A stretch of DNA of 64,000 nucleotides, taken from Spirochaetia bacterium. GTDB taxonomy: Bacteria > Spirochaetota > Spirochaetia > CAKZLE01. The notes beneath the pieces are model-generated. The model did not search any database. It had not been told where the DNA came from and worked only from the letters and a program-made list of their open reading frames with translations. The translations under genes were made by a program, and so were the position numbers. The stretch lies in NCBI GenBank assembly GCA_021736385.1, contig JAIPFY010000007.1, forward strand, positions 1-64,000, written 5' to 3'. Below, one piece after another: positions 38,920 through 49,051 of the stretch (position 1 is its first letter; the number at the start of each line of letters is the position of its first letter).

Positions 38920-39903
38920 ATGGCTGATATCAAAACTGACTACCTGGGATTATCTCTTGCGAATCCCATTATCATAACAAGTTCTCGACTTACGGCAACA
39001 CTAGATGGTGTCAAGAGATGTGAGGATGCCGGTGCGGGTGCGGTCGTGCTCAAATCGATCTTCGAAGAGCAGATCGACTTTGACTCTGCGAAGATGCTCG
39101 AAGGGGCGGATGCCTCCTATCATGCAGATGCCTATGATTTCTTCGCGAATACCAGCAAAGACTACTATATCGATCGATACCTCGAACTCGTGGAGCAGGC
39201 GAAAGCCAGCCTCTCGATCCCGGTGATCGCCAGTGTGAACTGTATCCACTCCGGTTCCTGGATCGATTATGCACACAGGTTTCAGGAAGTGAACGCTGAT
39301 GCTCTGGAGATGAATGTCTATATCATCCCATCCGATGCATCCAAGACCCCTGAACACATCGAACAGGAGTATGACCGGCTCGTGAAAGAGGTCCGATCGA
39401 AGATATCCATCCCGCTTGCCCTGAAGATCGGACAGCAGTTCACAGCTCTCGCGAACAGACTGAGACGATTCGAGATGCTGGGAGTCGATGCCCTGGTGCT
39501 GTTCAACCGCTTCTATCGAACTGATATAGATATCAACAAGGAACTGATGGTCCCCGGAAAGGTATTGAGTGTCCCGGAAGAGTCAGCGATCCCGCTGCAG
39601 TGGACTGCTCTGTCATCTGGCGAACTCGATCTTGATATCTGTGCCAATTCCGGAATATTCACCGGCGAGGATATGATCAAACAGCTGCTGGCAGGAGCCG
39701 CCTGCGTTGGTATCTGTTCTGCGGTCATGAAACATGGCCATGGAGTGATCAACACGATGAACAAGGACCTGGAGCAGTGGATGGACCGTAAAGGCTATCA
39801 GAGTATCGCTGATTTCAAAGGCAAACTATGTCAGGAGAATCTTGAGCATCCGGATCTCTGGGAGCGTTCCCAGTATGTGAAAGCCGTATGCGGTATAGAG
39901 TAG
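38920..39903 (+). CDS. Dihydroorotate dehydrogenase-like protein
   Basis: IKTDYLGLSLANPIIITSSRLTATLDGVKRCEDAGAGAVVLKSIFEEQI...ALKIGQQFTALANRLRRFEMLGVDALVLFNRFYRTDIDI. Confidence 0.85.
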   Translation: MADIKTDYLGLSLANPIIITSSRLTATLDGVKRCEDAGAGAVVLKSIFEEQIDFDSAKMLEGADASYHADAYDFFANTSKDYYIDRYLELVEQAKASLSIPVIASVNCIHSGSWIDYAHRFQEVNADALEMNVYIIPSDASKTPEHIEQEYDRLVKEVRSKISIPLALKIGQQFTALANRLRRFEMLGVDALVLFNRFYRTDIDINKELMVPGKVLSVPEESAIPLQWTALSSGELDLDICANSGIFTGEDMIKQLLAGAACVGICSAVMKHGHGVINTMNKDLEQWMDRKGYQSIADFKGKLCQENLEHPDLWERSQYVKAVCGIE

Positions 39904-39913
39904 AGAGGGTCTG

Positions 39914-41053
39914 ATGATCAGTGATGAGTTTAAGGATATCACACCGTACTCAGGTGATGAGCTCTACGAGGCGATCGAGCGGCTGAAGAGCAACAAGAGT
40001 TTCATCAAGAGTGCGAGTGAGATGGTGTTCACCGACCACTTCAATCTGGTATCCACAGTGAAGAAGCACGCCCTGCAGCGAAAACTCTTCGATGCTCTCG
40101 ATCAGGTGCATACGGTCGATGAGTTCCAGGCGAACGTGACTTCGAAGATCCTGATCAAGCAGGTCCTGAAGAACTCTACCGATGGGTTCACCTATGAGGG
40201 CCTTGAACATCTGAAGAAGGGCAATGCCTATTTCTTCTTCAGCAATCACCGTGATATCGTGCTGGACTGCGCCCTGCTCAATGAAGTGCTCGGTAATGAA
40301 GGATACGGCTATACGGAGATCGCCATAGGGGATAACCTCCTGCTCAATCAGCTCTCCAAGGATCTGTTCAAGCTCAACGGCGGGGTGACGGTCAAACGCA
40401 GTCTTCCGATGCGTGAGAAGTTCCATGAATCGAAAAAACTCTCCTCCTACTTCTATGAGACGATCGCACACCGGAAGAAGTCGATGTGGGTCGCCCAGAA
40501 GAGCGGCAGAGCGAAAGACGGGATCGATGTCACCAGTCCCGCGATCATCAAGATGCTCTATATGTCGCAGAAGAGTTCGGGGATGAGTTTCCATCAGCTG
40601 CTGGAAGATTGTACCATCGTACCGGTCGCTGTCTCCTATCAGTATGACCCCTGTGACATCAACAAGGGTCGGGAGACCCTCTCTCACTATCTGAAAGGCT
40701 TCTATAACAAGAAGAAATACGAGGATATGATCAATGTACTTCGCGGGATCCGCAAGCAGAAGGGCCATGTGCATCTGTACGTGGGAGAGCCGCTTGACCC
40801 GGGTCTTACCGATCATCTTGCCGTGGCCCGTGAGATCGACCGACAGATCCATCTCGGCTACAAGCTGTGGGACACGAACTACATCGCCTATGACCAGGTC
40901 ACCGGCGGGAATCGGTTCTCTGCTCATTATGATGAATCAGCTCGTGAGAAGTTCAATGATCGGTACCGAGGCCTTACCCCGGAACTGAGATCCTTCATCA
41001 TGGACTCCTATGCCAACCCGGTGAAGATGTATCTCAAGGAACTTGAGCACTGA
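39914..41053 (+). CDS. PlsB/PlsC-type glycerol-phosphate acyltransferase family protein
   Basis: AYFFFSNHRDIVLDCALLNEVLG (HX4D motif), ...FHQLLEDCTIVPVAVSYQYDPCDINKGRE...HVHLYVGEPL. Confidence 0.75.
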   Translation: MISDEFKDITPYSGDELYEAIERLKSNKSFIKSASEMVFTDHFNLVSTVKKHALQRKLFDALDQVHTVDEFQANVTSKILIKQVLKNSTDGFTYEGLEHLKKGNAYFFFSNHRDIVLDCALLNEVLGNEGYGYTEIAIGDNLLLNQLSKDLFKLNGGVTVKRSLPMREKFHESKKLSSYFYETIAHRKKSMWVAQKSGRAKDGIDVTSPAIIKMLYMSQKSSGMSFHQLLEDCTIVPVAVSYQYDPCDINKGRETLSHYLKGFYNKKKYEDMINVLRGIRKQKGHVHLYVGEPLDPGLTDHLAVAREIDRQIHLGYKLWDTNYIAYDQVTGGNRFSAHYDESAREKFNDRYRGLTPELRSFIMDSYANPVKMYLKELEH

Positions 41054-41757
41054 TGAAGGAGTGCTTCTCGACGCTGCTGATCCTTGCAGCGTGTATGACC
41101 TTGCTGATCTCCTGTACCGAAGAGACCCCGCAGATCCATGAGATACAGACACAGCTTGTCAATCATACTGATCAGGAGTCCGGTGAGATCACCCGCTTCC
41201 TGGAACTCGCCGTGCATAGTGCAGGTGATGATGAACAGCATCAGATAGAACGCATCACCGTCACCGCTCCTGAGGATACGTTCCTTGCCTGGGAGATCAA
41301 TCAGGACCTGATGCATGCACAGCTGATCGATGGTGAGTTATGGATCAGTACCGGCCGTCTGCTTGCCCCTGCTGCCTTTGGACGAGCAATTCAGTTTCCC
41401 CGGGGATCCTATACCCTGACCCTCCTGATGCGTAACGGTCTAGCTGCCGAGCAGCAGTTCATGATCAATGACCCCCTGGTGCTCACCCCTGCGGTATCGA
41501 TACTGTTCCCCCGCTATGACCGTGCCGAAGATCGCATCCTGGCATCCTCTGGAGCATCTGTACGCATACGCGGCTTCGATGCTGCCATGAACCCCGTCGG
41601 GGAGACCGAGGTGCGCACCGACTTGAGACTGGCTGAGCAGATCGATCGTATCAGCGATGAGATGAAGGCTGAGTTGGTATTCTTCGAACTTGCATGGTTT
41701 GACCCGGTACTCAAGCAGCAGTTCAGAACCGGAGCCTATACACTGCCTGAAGACTAG
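41053..41757 (+). CDS. Hypothetical lipoprotein
   Basis: ILAACMTLLISCTEETPQ, lipobox-like LLISC. Confidence 0.55.
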   Translation: MKECFSTLLILAACMTLLISCTEETPQIHEIQTQLVNHTDQESGEITRFLELAVHSAGDDEQHQIERITVTAPEDTFLAWEINQDLMHAQLIDGELWISTGRLLAPAAFGRAIQFPRGSYTLTLLMRNGLAAEQQFMINDPLVLTPAVSILFPRYDRAEDRILASSGASVRIRGFDAAMNPVGETEVRTDLRLAEQIDRISDEMKAELVFFELAWFDPVLKQQFRTGAYTLPED

Positions 41758-43520
41758 ATGATCCTCTGTACCGCTTTGAAGAGCTCTTCCCTCGTGATGA
41801 TGGTCCAGATCGGTCTACCGTGAGGACAGCGGGGTACCTCGAGGGCAAAAGCTCTCTCTATGAGTTCCGCCGCAGTCAGTTCATCAAGTACATCTCCCTC
41901 TTTGACAGCCGCCCTGCAGGATATGGAAGCGAACAGACCTCTGGTGATCTCCTCTGCACTGCCGAGATGCTGCTGTATGAACGAGACGATCTCACTTTCG
42001 ATACTCTTCGCATAATAGGGCAGCGCCATGATCTCCCAGGTGAGCTCCTGCTGGGGGTCTTTTCTCAGGACCACTGCCGATGCAGCATACTCATCTGCAT
42101 GCAGGGTAAGATAGCGGTCAGTCGCTTCAGAGACACTGAAGGAGAGCGGTACGAGCAGTTGCTGCTTTGCTGGATGGGTAGACAGTTCGTGATAGATGAT
42201 CTTCTCATGAGCTGCATGCTGGTCGATGAGGTAGAGCTCCTGATCCCGTTCAACGAGCAGAAAGACCCCGAACAGCTGCCCCAGATAGGAGAAGTCCCTG
42301 ACTGGCACATCCTGCTTCGATTCCCGTGCCGGTGTCGGTCCGGGAGAGAATATGGCTTGAGCATCCTTGATCCACTGATCAGAGACCGGTTCCCGGTGCG
42401 ATGGGGCAGGTTGGCTTGAGGATGGACGGTAGGCAGTCCTCACAGCCGGCGAGCGACTCTTCTGTGATTCGGAGGAGAAGGTGAACGCCTGCTGTCGGGT
42501 ATAGGAATCTCTGAGTTCGCTCCTGCTCTCCTGATAGAGATGCTGTTTGATCGTCTGTACCAGCTGATGATGCACCTCCTGTGCGATCCTCAGTTTGATC
42601 TCCCGCTTTGCCGGATGGATGTTCACATCGACGAGTTCAGGGTCCACGGTGATGAAGGCGAAACAGTAGGGGAAACAGCCGCCGGGCAGATGATCGGCAT
42701 AGCCATACCCGATCGCCTGCATCAGTGCGTAGTCATCGATTCGTCGGTCATTGACGAAGATCTTGATATAGGAGCGGTCGTTGCGATAGAGTGAGGTGGT
42801 ACTGCAGATCAGATCGAGAGAGAAGGAACCGCACTGCTGATGGACTGATGAGAAGAACACTGGATCGAACTTCTTCGGAAAGGCATCTATGACCCGTTGG
42901 AGCGCATCTGCCTTGCGCAGGAAGAGTTTCAAGGTTCCCGAGGAGAAGAATCTGAACTCGATCTGCGGGAAGGCCAGTGCCTTATCGATGAAGACACGTT
43001 TACAGGCTGCAGCTTCAGCCTGAGGGCTTTTGAGGAAGTTCTTTCTGCCGGGTATGGAATAGAAGAGATCCCTGACCTCGATCGTCGTCCCTTTTGCGTA
43101 CCCGCCGGGCACAGGATCCTCGATGAGCCCCTCGGTGACGGTAAGAGTATTGGTGTGTTCGCGGTCAGGAGAACTCATGATGGTCATCTTCGAGCAGGCA
43201 GCCATGCTTGCAAGTGCTTCACCGCGAAAGCCCAGCGTCCTGATCGCATAGAGATCACTGACCTCTGAGATCTTCGAGGTCGCATGCGACCTGCAGCAGA
43301 GTGCCAGGTCCTCACGATCCATGCCGCTTCCGTCATCGATCACCTTGATCGATGAGATCCCGCCATCTTCTATATAGACATCGATGCGGGTGGATCCCGC
43401 ATCGATGGCATTGTCGAGCAGTTCACGAACGATCGCCTGCGGGCGGTCTATGACCTCTCCCGCTGCGATCCTCTGTGCTATGATCGGATCAAGCTGCCTG
43501 ATCCTTGGGCCATGTGACAT
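41754..43520 (-). CDS. mutL: DNA mismatch repair protein MutL
   Basis: IRQLDPIIAQRIAAGEVIDRPQAIVRELLDNAIDAGSTRIDVYIEDGGISSIKVIDDGSGM...TLGFRGEALASMAACSKM. Confidence 0.97.
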   Translation of the reverse strand: MSHGPRIRQLDPIIAQRIAAGEVIDRPQAIVRELLDNAIDAGSTRIDVYIEDGGISSIKVIDDGSGMDREDLALCCRSHATSKISEVSDLYAIRTLGFRGEALASMAACSKMTIMSSPDREHTNTLTVTEGLIEDPVPGGYAKGTTIEVRDLFYSIPGRKNFLKSPQAEAAACKRVFIDKALAFPQIEFRFFSSGTLKLFLRKADALQRVIDAFPKKFDPVFFSSVHQQCGSFSLDLICSTTSLYRNDRSYIKIFVNDRRIDDYALMQAIGYGYADHLPGGCFPYCFAFITVDPELVDVNIHPAKREIKLRIAQEVHHQLVQTIKQHLYQESRSELRDSYTRQQAFTFSSESQKSRSPAVRTAYRPSSSQPAPSHREPVSDQWIKDAQAIFSPGPTPARESKQDVPVRDFSYLGQLFGVFLLVERDQELYLIDQHAAHEKIIYHELSTHPAKQQLLVPLSFSVSEATDRYLTLHADEYAASAVVLRKDPQQELTWEIMALPYYAKSIESEIVSFIQQHLGSAEEITRGLFASISCRAAVKEGDVLDELTAAELIERAFALEVPRCPHGRPIWTIITREELFKAVQRII

Positions 43521-43531
43521 CCGTACTCCTG

Positions 43532-46500
43532 TTACAATAGCTGCACTCTGGTGCCGAAGGAATATGACGGAACTACCGTACCGGTAACATTATCATTGCC
43601 GGCAGTATAGGGATCTATCAATCTGCCGTTCGCATATTCGGCGATCGAGGAGAATCGACCATACACTTCAAGTAATCCGAAGGTATAGGAGATATCGGCA
43701 AAGAGCTGTACTGACTCATCGAAGAGTGTGAAATCCGTGATACCCGGTCGTATGTTGTACGACAACCCTCGCATGACGATCCCTGCAGAACCTGCGAGCG
43801 GCGTACCCTGGTAGGATACGTTGATCCCGATCAGATCGGGACTCGAGGCAGCACTGGTGGTATCGAAGTCGATAGTGAAGGAATCATCGAAGTCCAGTTC
43901 GAGGAAGGCCGAGAACGCAAACAGATCCCTGTGGTAATCGAGGGAAGCTGCGAAGGTCCAGCTGATCAAACCCTTGTCAGTCAGGTAATCAGTATCATCA
44001 TAGAGATCATATATAGCTGCACGTCTCCATGCATAGTCAGCTCCGAAGAGATTGCCGGTAAGATTGCCGGTGCTCCGTGCGAGTGATGCCCTGATATCCA
44101 TGGTAGGATAGGCAGCTTCGATCCCTGCGGTGACCAGCGTGTTATAGAAACTCGTATCATTCATGAACCCATCAGTATGGAAGGTATCATCCACGATCGT
44201 CATCACATTGAGCTCACCGAAGGCTGCAATACGGGAATCTTCACCGGTATGCAGAGGCAGGGTCAGATCGAACCCAGGGATCAGCAGCATCTGTGTAGCA
44301 GAGGTACCGGACCCGGGAGCTTTGAAGGTGAGATCGATCAGGGCAGAGACTCCCAGTTCGAACGCATAGCCATTGGGCGTCGGGGTGATCCCGATCCCTG
44401 CAGCCATGAGCTGCGGGTTGGATAGGTCATTGATCATCAGTTCGGTATCAAGCAGCGCCGTATCAAGTTCTGAGTAGAAGCCGGTGCGGTTGATGAACGG
44501 AGCATCGATGGAGGTGTTCAGATGAGAGATCAGGCTGCCGTGAGAGAAGGTGATATCGTCACTGTCTGATACACGAAGGTAGAAGGTATCTCCAGGTTCG
44601 TTGATGCGTGCATGATCGATCAGAGAGAGGATATCGATGACCGTCTCACGGACACTATGGAAGTCTGAACTCCCGAAGTTCTCATAGAAGTCATAGGGAG
44701 TGTTCCCTGCCTCATAGAGCCAGGAGGCTGTATCCAGAGGGTTCCCGTTAGTATCGATACCGACTTTGAGTCCTGCATCGAAGGACTCGGTCTGGATCGA
44801 TGGATAGAGGTACAGCGATGTATAGGGTGAGGCATATACGGATGAGTCGATCGACTCCTTGATCCCGAGTTCACCTGTGAGACTGAACCAGGAGGGACTC
44901 TCATCCTGAGAAACTGCCGGCTGTGTTTCGACACGATCCTCAGGATCCGTGTAGCGAAGATCTTCGAGATCTCCCAGTCTGATGGTAGTCTCCAGAGAGA
45001 GTACCGGTGTGACACTGGAAGCATCAGCTGTATAGCGGCCGTCACTGTCAGGATCACTGTACTGAGCGATCTGTGCATATGCAGCAGTGAAGGAGAGATC
45101 CTCAGTAGTGAGGGTCAAGCCGCCGAAGAGCCTGGTATCGGGGGTGAACAGCGAGAAGGAGTCATCGATCAGGCTGGAGATCAGCCCGTCGCTGGAGAAC
45201 CCGCCATACAGGCTGAACGACTCATTACCGCCTGAGAGCCTGAAGGAGAGACGATCAGAATCGAACTGGGGATCATAGGTCGCAGCATCTATCGGCAGGT
45301 AGTAGGAGATACGGGTATGCAGCTGATCAAGGTCATAGGCTGCAGTCCCTTTGAGACCGAATTCCAGAGCATCGGCTGCTGAAGCATAGCCATCGTCATA
45401 GAGCCCCTCAAGAAGGGTATCACGTCTCCACTGGTAGTCATCCCCGAACATATCAAGGGAGAGATTACCCTTGTCATAGACACCGAGAATCTGGTAGGAG
45501 AGTCCTCCGGACTTGCCTGAAAGACCTGCACTGACCAGGATGTTCTCTAATCCGGTTGTCTCATCATACGATGCAAGGTAGTCGAAGGTGTTGTCTTCAT
45601 AGACCATGAGGGCAGCGGCATCAGCGATGACAGAGAACGAATGGTTCTCGGTAGCAATCACCGGCAGGGTAAGGTCCAGAGCGGGGGTGATCACCATCTC
45701 TGTTGGCAGATAGTCGATATCGGCAAGTGCAGAGATACCGAGGGTGAACGGATAGCTTCGGGCGAACGGACGCAGAGCGAAACGGGCGCCGTAGATGCGT
45801 GCATAGGTGATATCATCTATGAGCAGTTCATGATCATAGAACGGTGTAGTGACACTCTGGTAGAGACCTGCCCGGTGAATATAGGGAGCATCGATGGCAG
45901 TGAGCAGTTCACTCATGAGCACCCCGTGTCCGAAAGAGAGCGGGGTGGAGTCATCGATCCTCAGATAGAACCCGCTATCGGGTGCCCCGATGAGGACATG
46001 GTCGATCAGGGAGAGTGAATCGGAGACGATGTCAAGGATCCCTTCGAATCCCGCAGCCCCGCCGCCGAAATTCCACAGCAGGTTATCGCGCTCCCGATAC
46101 CAGTTCTCTATGGCAAGGGGGTTATCGTTGAAAGCTACGCTCAAGCGCAAGCCGAGATCGACCGGACCGAACATGAACCGCGGATAGAGGGTGGTCACTG
46201 CATAGGGAACAGATGAACTCCCTTTGAGCTCATGCATGAGACCGAAGCCCAGAGCCAGTTCCGCGGTGAGACCGGAGTCGCTGTCGTTCGCATCACCTGC
46301 GGTCTCAGCCGTGTCTTCGGCGACCAGCAGTTCGATCTCACGTGCGAGCGGGACCTCTTCTGTGACTTCCTCAGGTGCTGGTTCTTCAACAGGTTCTTCC
46401 TTAGCGATGATGATCTCAGGCTCTTCGGTCGGCTGATCGATCTCAGGTTCTGTCACCGGTTCAGCCTCGGGTTCGGGTTCGGGTTCGGGTTCCACTGCCT

Positions 46501-47185
46501 CTGCGACAGTCTGGGGTTCTGGTTCTGGTTCTACTGGTTCTACCGCTGCCGTGACTGCCAGCTGTACGCGCTCATAGTGCTGTATGGGCAGTTCCGTGGT
46601 AAGTCGTTCGATCTGCTGAGCCTCGGCGCTGCCGAGTACAGATTCCGATGCACCGGTGGCGAGCTGTCCTTCAGCAGGGATCTCGAACGATTGATCTGAA
46701 GCAGCAACTCGGGCCTCAGCGAGTCCTTTGACACTGGTGAATCGCTGTTCTGTACCTGCTTCCAGAATGTAGTCACCTTCTGTGAACGTATAGGACGACT
46801 GTGCAGTCGAAAGCGTGATGCGGGTGTCGGCATCTGATAATGCTCTGATACTGCCTCGTACGACATAGATGCGTATCTCATCGGCAGACAGTGAGTCGAT
46901 CGCGATGATGGACTGCGGCCCGATACGCATCGCCCCGAGAGAGAGCGTCAACTCTACCGAACGATCGAGTGTCTGGATGATCCAGCCCTGATGGACGGCA
47001 TTCACGGTACTCGCGTCTTCGACCAGGAATCCCTTCTCATTGAAGATCTTGGCATTCGAGCCTTCAAGGTAGGGGGTGAACGAAAGTCCTGACACCTCCT
47101 GAGCACCTATATTCCCTGTCTGAACAAGCAGAAGTATCGACAGCATGATCCACAGAATCCGGTATCTTTTGTTCATCATAATCAC
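43532..47185 (-). CDS. FecR-domain protein with acidic/proline linker and duplicated beta-rich (outer-membrane-type) module
   Basis: Signal peptide; FecR-like SLSADEIRIYVVRGSIRALSDADTRITLSTAQSSYTFTEGDYILEAGTEQRFTSVKG; EPEPEP linker; two similar C-terminal modules. Confidence 0.7.
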   Translation of the reverse strand: MIMMNKRYRILWIMLSILLLVQTGNIGAQEVSGLSFTPYLEGSNAKIFNEKGFLVEDASTVNAVHQGWIIQTLDRSVELTLSLGAMRIGPQSIIAIDSLSADEIRIYVVRGSIRALSDADTRITLSTAQSSYTFTEGDYILEAGTEQRFTSVKGLAEARVAASDQSFEIPAEGQLATGASESVLGSAEAQQIERLTTELPIQHYERVQLAVTAAVEPVEPEPEPQTVAEAVEPEPEPEPEAEPVTEPEIDQPTEEPEIIIAKEEPVEEPAPEEVTEEVPLAREIELLVAEDTAETAGDANDSDSGLTAELALGFGLMHELKGSSSVPYAVTTLYPRFMFGPVDLGLRLSVAFNDNPLAIENWYRERDNLLWNFGGGAAGFEGILDIVSDSLSLIDHVLIGAPDSGFYLRIDDSTPLSFGHGVLMSELLTAIDAPYIHRAGLYQSVTTPFYDHELLIDDITYARIYGARFALRPFARSYPFTLGISALADIDYLPTEMVITPALDLTLPVIATENHSFSVIADAAALMVYEDNTFDYLASYDETTGLENILVSAGLSGKSGGLSYQILGVYDKGNLSLDMFGDDYQWRRDTLLEGLYDDGYASAADALEFGLKGTAAYDLDQLHTRISYYLPIDAATYDPQFDSDRLSFRLSGGNESFSLYGGFSSDGLISSLIDDSFSLFTPDTRLFGGLTLTTEDLSFTAAYAQIAQYSDPDSDGRYTADASSVTPVLSLETTIRLGDLEDLRYTDPEDRVETQPAVSQDESPSWFSLTGELGIKESIDSSVYASPYTSLYLYPSIQTESFDAGLKVGIDTNGNPLDTASWLYEAGNTPYDFYENFGSSDFHSVRETVIDILSLIDHARINEPGDTFYLRVSDSDDITFSHGSLISHLNTSIDAPFINRTGFYSELDTALLDTELMINDLSNPQLMAAGIGITPTPNGYAFELGVSALIDLTFKAPGSGTSATQMLLIPGFDLTLPLHTGEDSRIAAFGELNVMTIVDDTFHTDGFMNDTSFYNTLVTAGIEAAYPTMDIRASLARSTGNLTGNLFGADYAWRRAAIYDLYDDTDYLTDKGLISWTFAASLDYHRDLFAFSAFLELDFDDSFTIDFDTTSAASSPDLIGINVSYQGTPLAGSAGIVMRGLSYNIRPGITDFTLFDESVQLFADISYTFGLLEVYGRFSSIAEYANGRLIDPYTAGNDNVTGTVVPSYSFGTRVQLL

Positions 47186-47317
47186 ATCTCACTTTTTAGG
47201 GTACTGTACAGTAAGGTCCTTTCTGCATGGGCTGCGAAAGAACCTTACTGATATGGCAATACTATGCAATTATACACCAAAATATGGTAAACCACAATGC
47301 AGTGCTTACCCTCTCTT

Positions 47318-48718
47318 TTAGAAAGGCAGTGCGATGTCACCCGCAAGTGAGAATCCGGATGTCGACATGTCTCCATTCTCATCGAATGCGATGGTATAGC
47401 CGAAGGATGTCTCGATGATACTGTATTTCACAGTCACATTGGCATTGATCACTGAATCCTGCATCGGGTTCAATACCCCGTCGAGGAAGGTATCAAGTGA
47501 GCTGCCGTCGAGTTCGTTCCTGGTGTAGGTCGCATCAAAGTAGAAGAAGGGCAGCAGGTCCTCTCCGAGTTTCATATAGGCTTCCATGCTCGGAGTATCG
47601 ATGGTACCTGCGGTCGGGTCAAGGTCTCCCATGATGCTCACATCAAGGACGAGGTTCTCATCGAACAGGTCGAACCCGAGATTGGCGAACAGGTAGAGGT
47701 TATCGACTGCGATGCTGTTCTCATAGGGTTGATAGCGGTCGAGGTCATACTTCTTTGAGAAGTAGTCCGGCTGGTAGCCGCTCTCAGGGAACGTCACATC
47801 TGCCCGGTATCGGATGAAGCCCACGATATCACCCATCAGTCCGGTACGGTAGGCTTTGACCGGAGTCTCATCCTTCTGCTGGAAGGCAAGGTCGCCATAG
47901 AGGGTCAGACCGAATAGACCCATATCCAGGACCGGCATCATGATATCAGCGCCGTACATGAGGACCTGATCAGGGGCTGTCGCCGCAGCATCGGTGAAGT
48001 GACCGTAGGCATCAGGATCCAAGTCAGTCGCGTAGGAGGCTCCCACCTGGATATCGTGCAGCAGCGGGAAGGAGATGAAGGCAAGCGGTCGGGTATAGAC
48101 CCTGCCTGCCATCAGGTTGTAGGCTGACAGATCGCTGATGAAGGTCTCGAACCCTATATAGGGAAAGCCGAACAGCTCACCATCGATATCGAACTGGGCA
48201 CCCATGAGACGGATGTCAGGCTGAAGTGCCGTATTGGTATATCGGTTGACGAATATGCCCGTTCCGACTGTCACACTGTCGAGTTCTCCGAAGCGTGCAT
48301 ACAGCGGATCGCCTTTGAATCCGTAGCGTACATAGCGGATGAGCGGAAGATAGGTGGAGGCTACCGTCTGCGCCTTATCGATGAGATTCTCATCATCGGT
48401 GAAATCGGGGATCCAATCCTCTGCGATGAAGGTGAATCCTGCATCTCCGCCGAAGGAGAAACGGAACGAACCGATCAGTCCGATACCGAAGTTCCCGATC
48501 GATATATCGGGTTTGATATTCACCCCGATCGTGTTTGCTATCGGTTCTCCCTCATCATTGACGAGGTTATACTGGAATCCGATATTAAGATCGAAGTCAT
48601 TGGCTGCTGCCGTTGAGAGCGGCATGAGCAGCAGCATCACTGCCAGAGCTAATCCTATCTGTTTTTTCATAATGTTCTCCCCTGAAAAAAGTATACTGTA
48701 ATCGTAATCAAAAGACAA
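47318..48718 (-). CDS. Hypothetical beta-rich outer-membrane-type protein related to the downstream FecR-domain protein
   Basis: Signal peptide MKKQIGLALAVMLLLMPLSTAAA (likely start near 48670); alternating beta-barrel-like pattern. Confidence 0.6.
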   Translation of the reverse strand: MSFDYDYSILFSGENIMKKQIGLALAVMLLLMPLSTAAANDFDLNIGFQYNLVNDEGEPIANTIGVNIKPDISIGNFGIGLIGSFRFSFGGDAGFTFIAEDWIPDFTDDENLIDKAQTVASTYLPLIRYVRYGFKGDPLYARFGELDSVTVGTGIFVNRYTNTALQPDIRLMGAQFDIDGELFGFPYIGFETFISDLSAYNLMAGRVYTRPLAFISFPLLHDIQVGASYATDLDPDAYGHFTDAAATAPDQVLMYGADIMMPVLDMGLFGLTLYGDLAFQQKDETPVKAYRTGLMGDIVGFIRYRADVTFPESGYQPDYFSKKYDLDRYQPYENSIAVDNLYLFANLGFDLFDENLVLDVSIMGDLDPTAGTIDTPSMEAYMKLGEDLLPFFYFDATYTRNELDGSSLDTFLDGVLNPMQDSVINANVTVKYSIIETSFGYTIAFDENGDMSTSGFSLAGDIALPF

Positions 48719-48757
48719 ACCTTTCGGTATAAATGGCTTTCATATATACTAACAGCT

Positions 48758-49051
48758 ATGATAGTAAGTATGTTACAGGTCGTTATGCAATTGGAAGATA
48801 TTTCCAGTCTGAAGGACAAGCGAAGGATCGTCAGATCTCTCATCGATCGGATCAGGCATAAGTTCCCCGTATCAGCTGCCGAGGTCGATCTGCTTGATTC
48901 ACTCTCCTTTGCCCAGATCGGTGCAGCTCTGGTGTGCAATGATGCGCAGTACGGTAATCAGGTCCTGCAGAAGATCATTCGTTTCCTTGAGCAGTACTCT
49001 CATGCGACGCTGTATGCTGCAGAGGTCCACTCCGAGGAATTCGGCAGCTGA
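48758..49051 (+). CDS. DUF503 / YlxP-like protein
   Basis: MIVSMLQVVMQLEDISSLKDKRRIVRSLIDRIRHKFPVSAAEVDLLDSLSFAQIGAALVCND. Confidence 0.85.
   Translation: MIVSMLQVVMQLEDISSLKDKRRIVRSLIDRIRHKFPVSAAEVDLLDSLSFAQIGAALVCNDAQYGNQVLQKIIRFLEQYSHATLYAAEVHSEEFGS

Noticed and set aside
39950-40927. 325-aa minus-strand ORF opposite the acyltransferase gene
   Set aside because: Shadow ORF; the plus-strand product has the HX4D acyltransferase motif.
46461-46500. Direct repeat as a CRISPR-like or mobile element terminus
   Set aside because: It is an in-frame hexamer run coding for an EP-rich linker.
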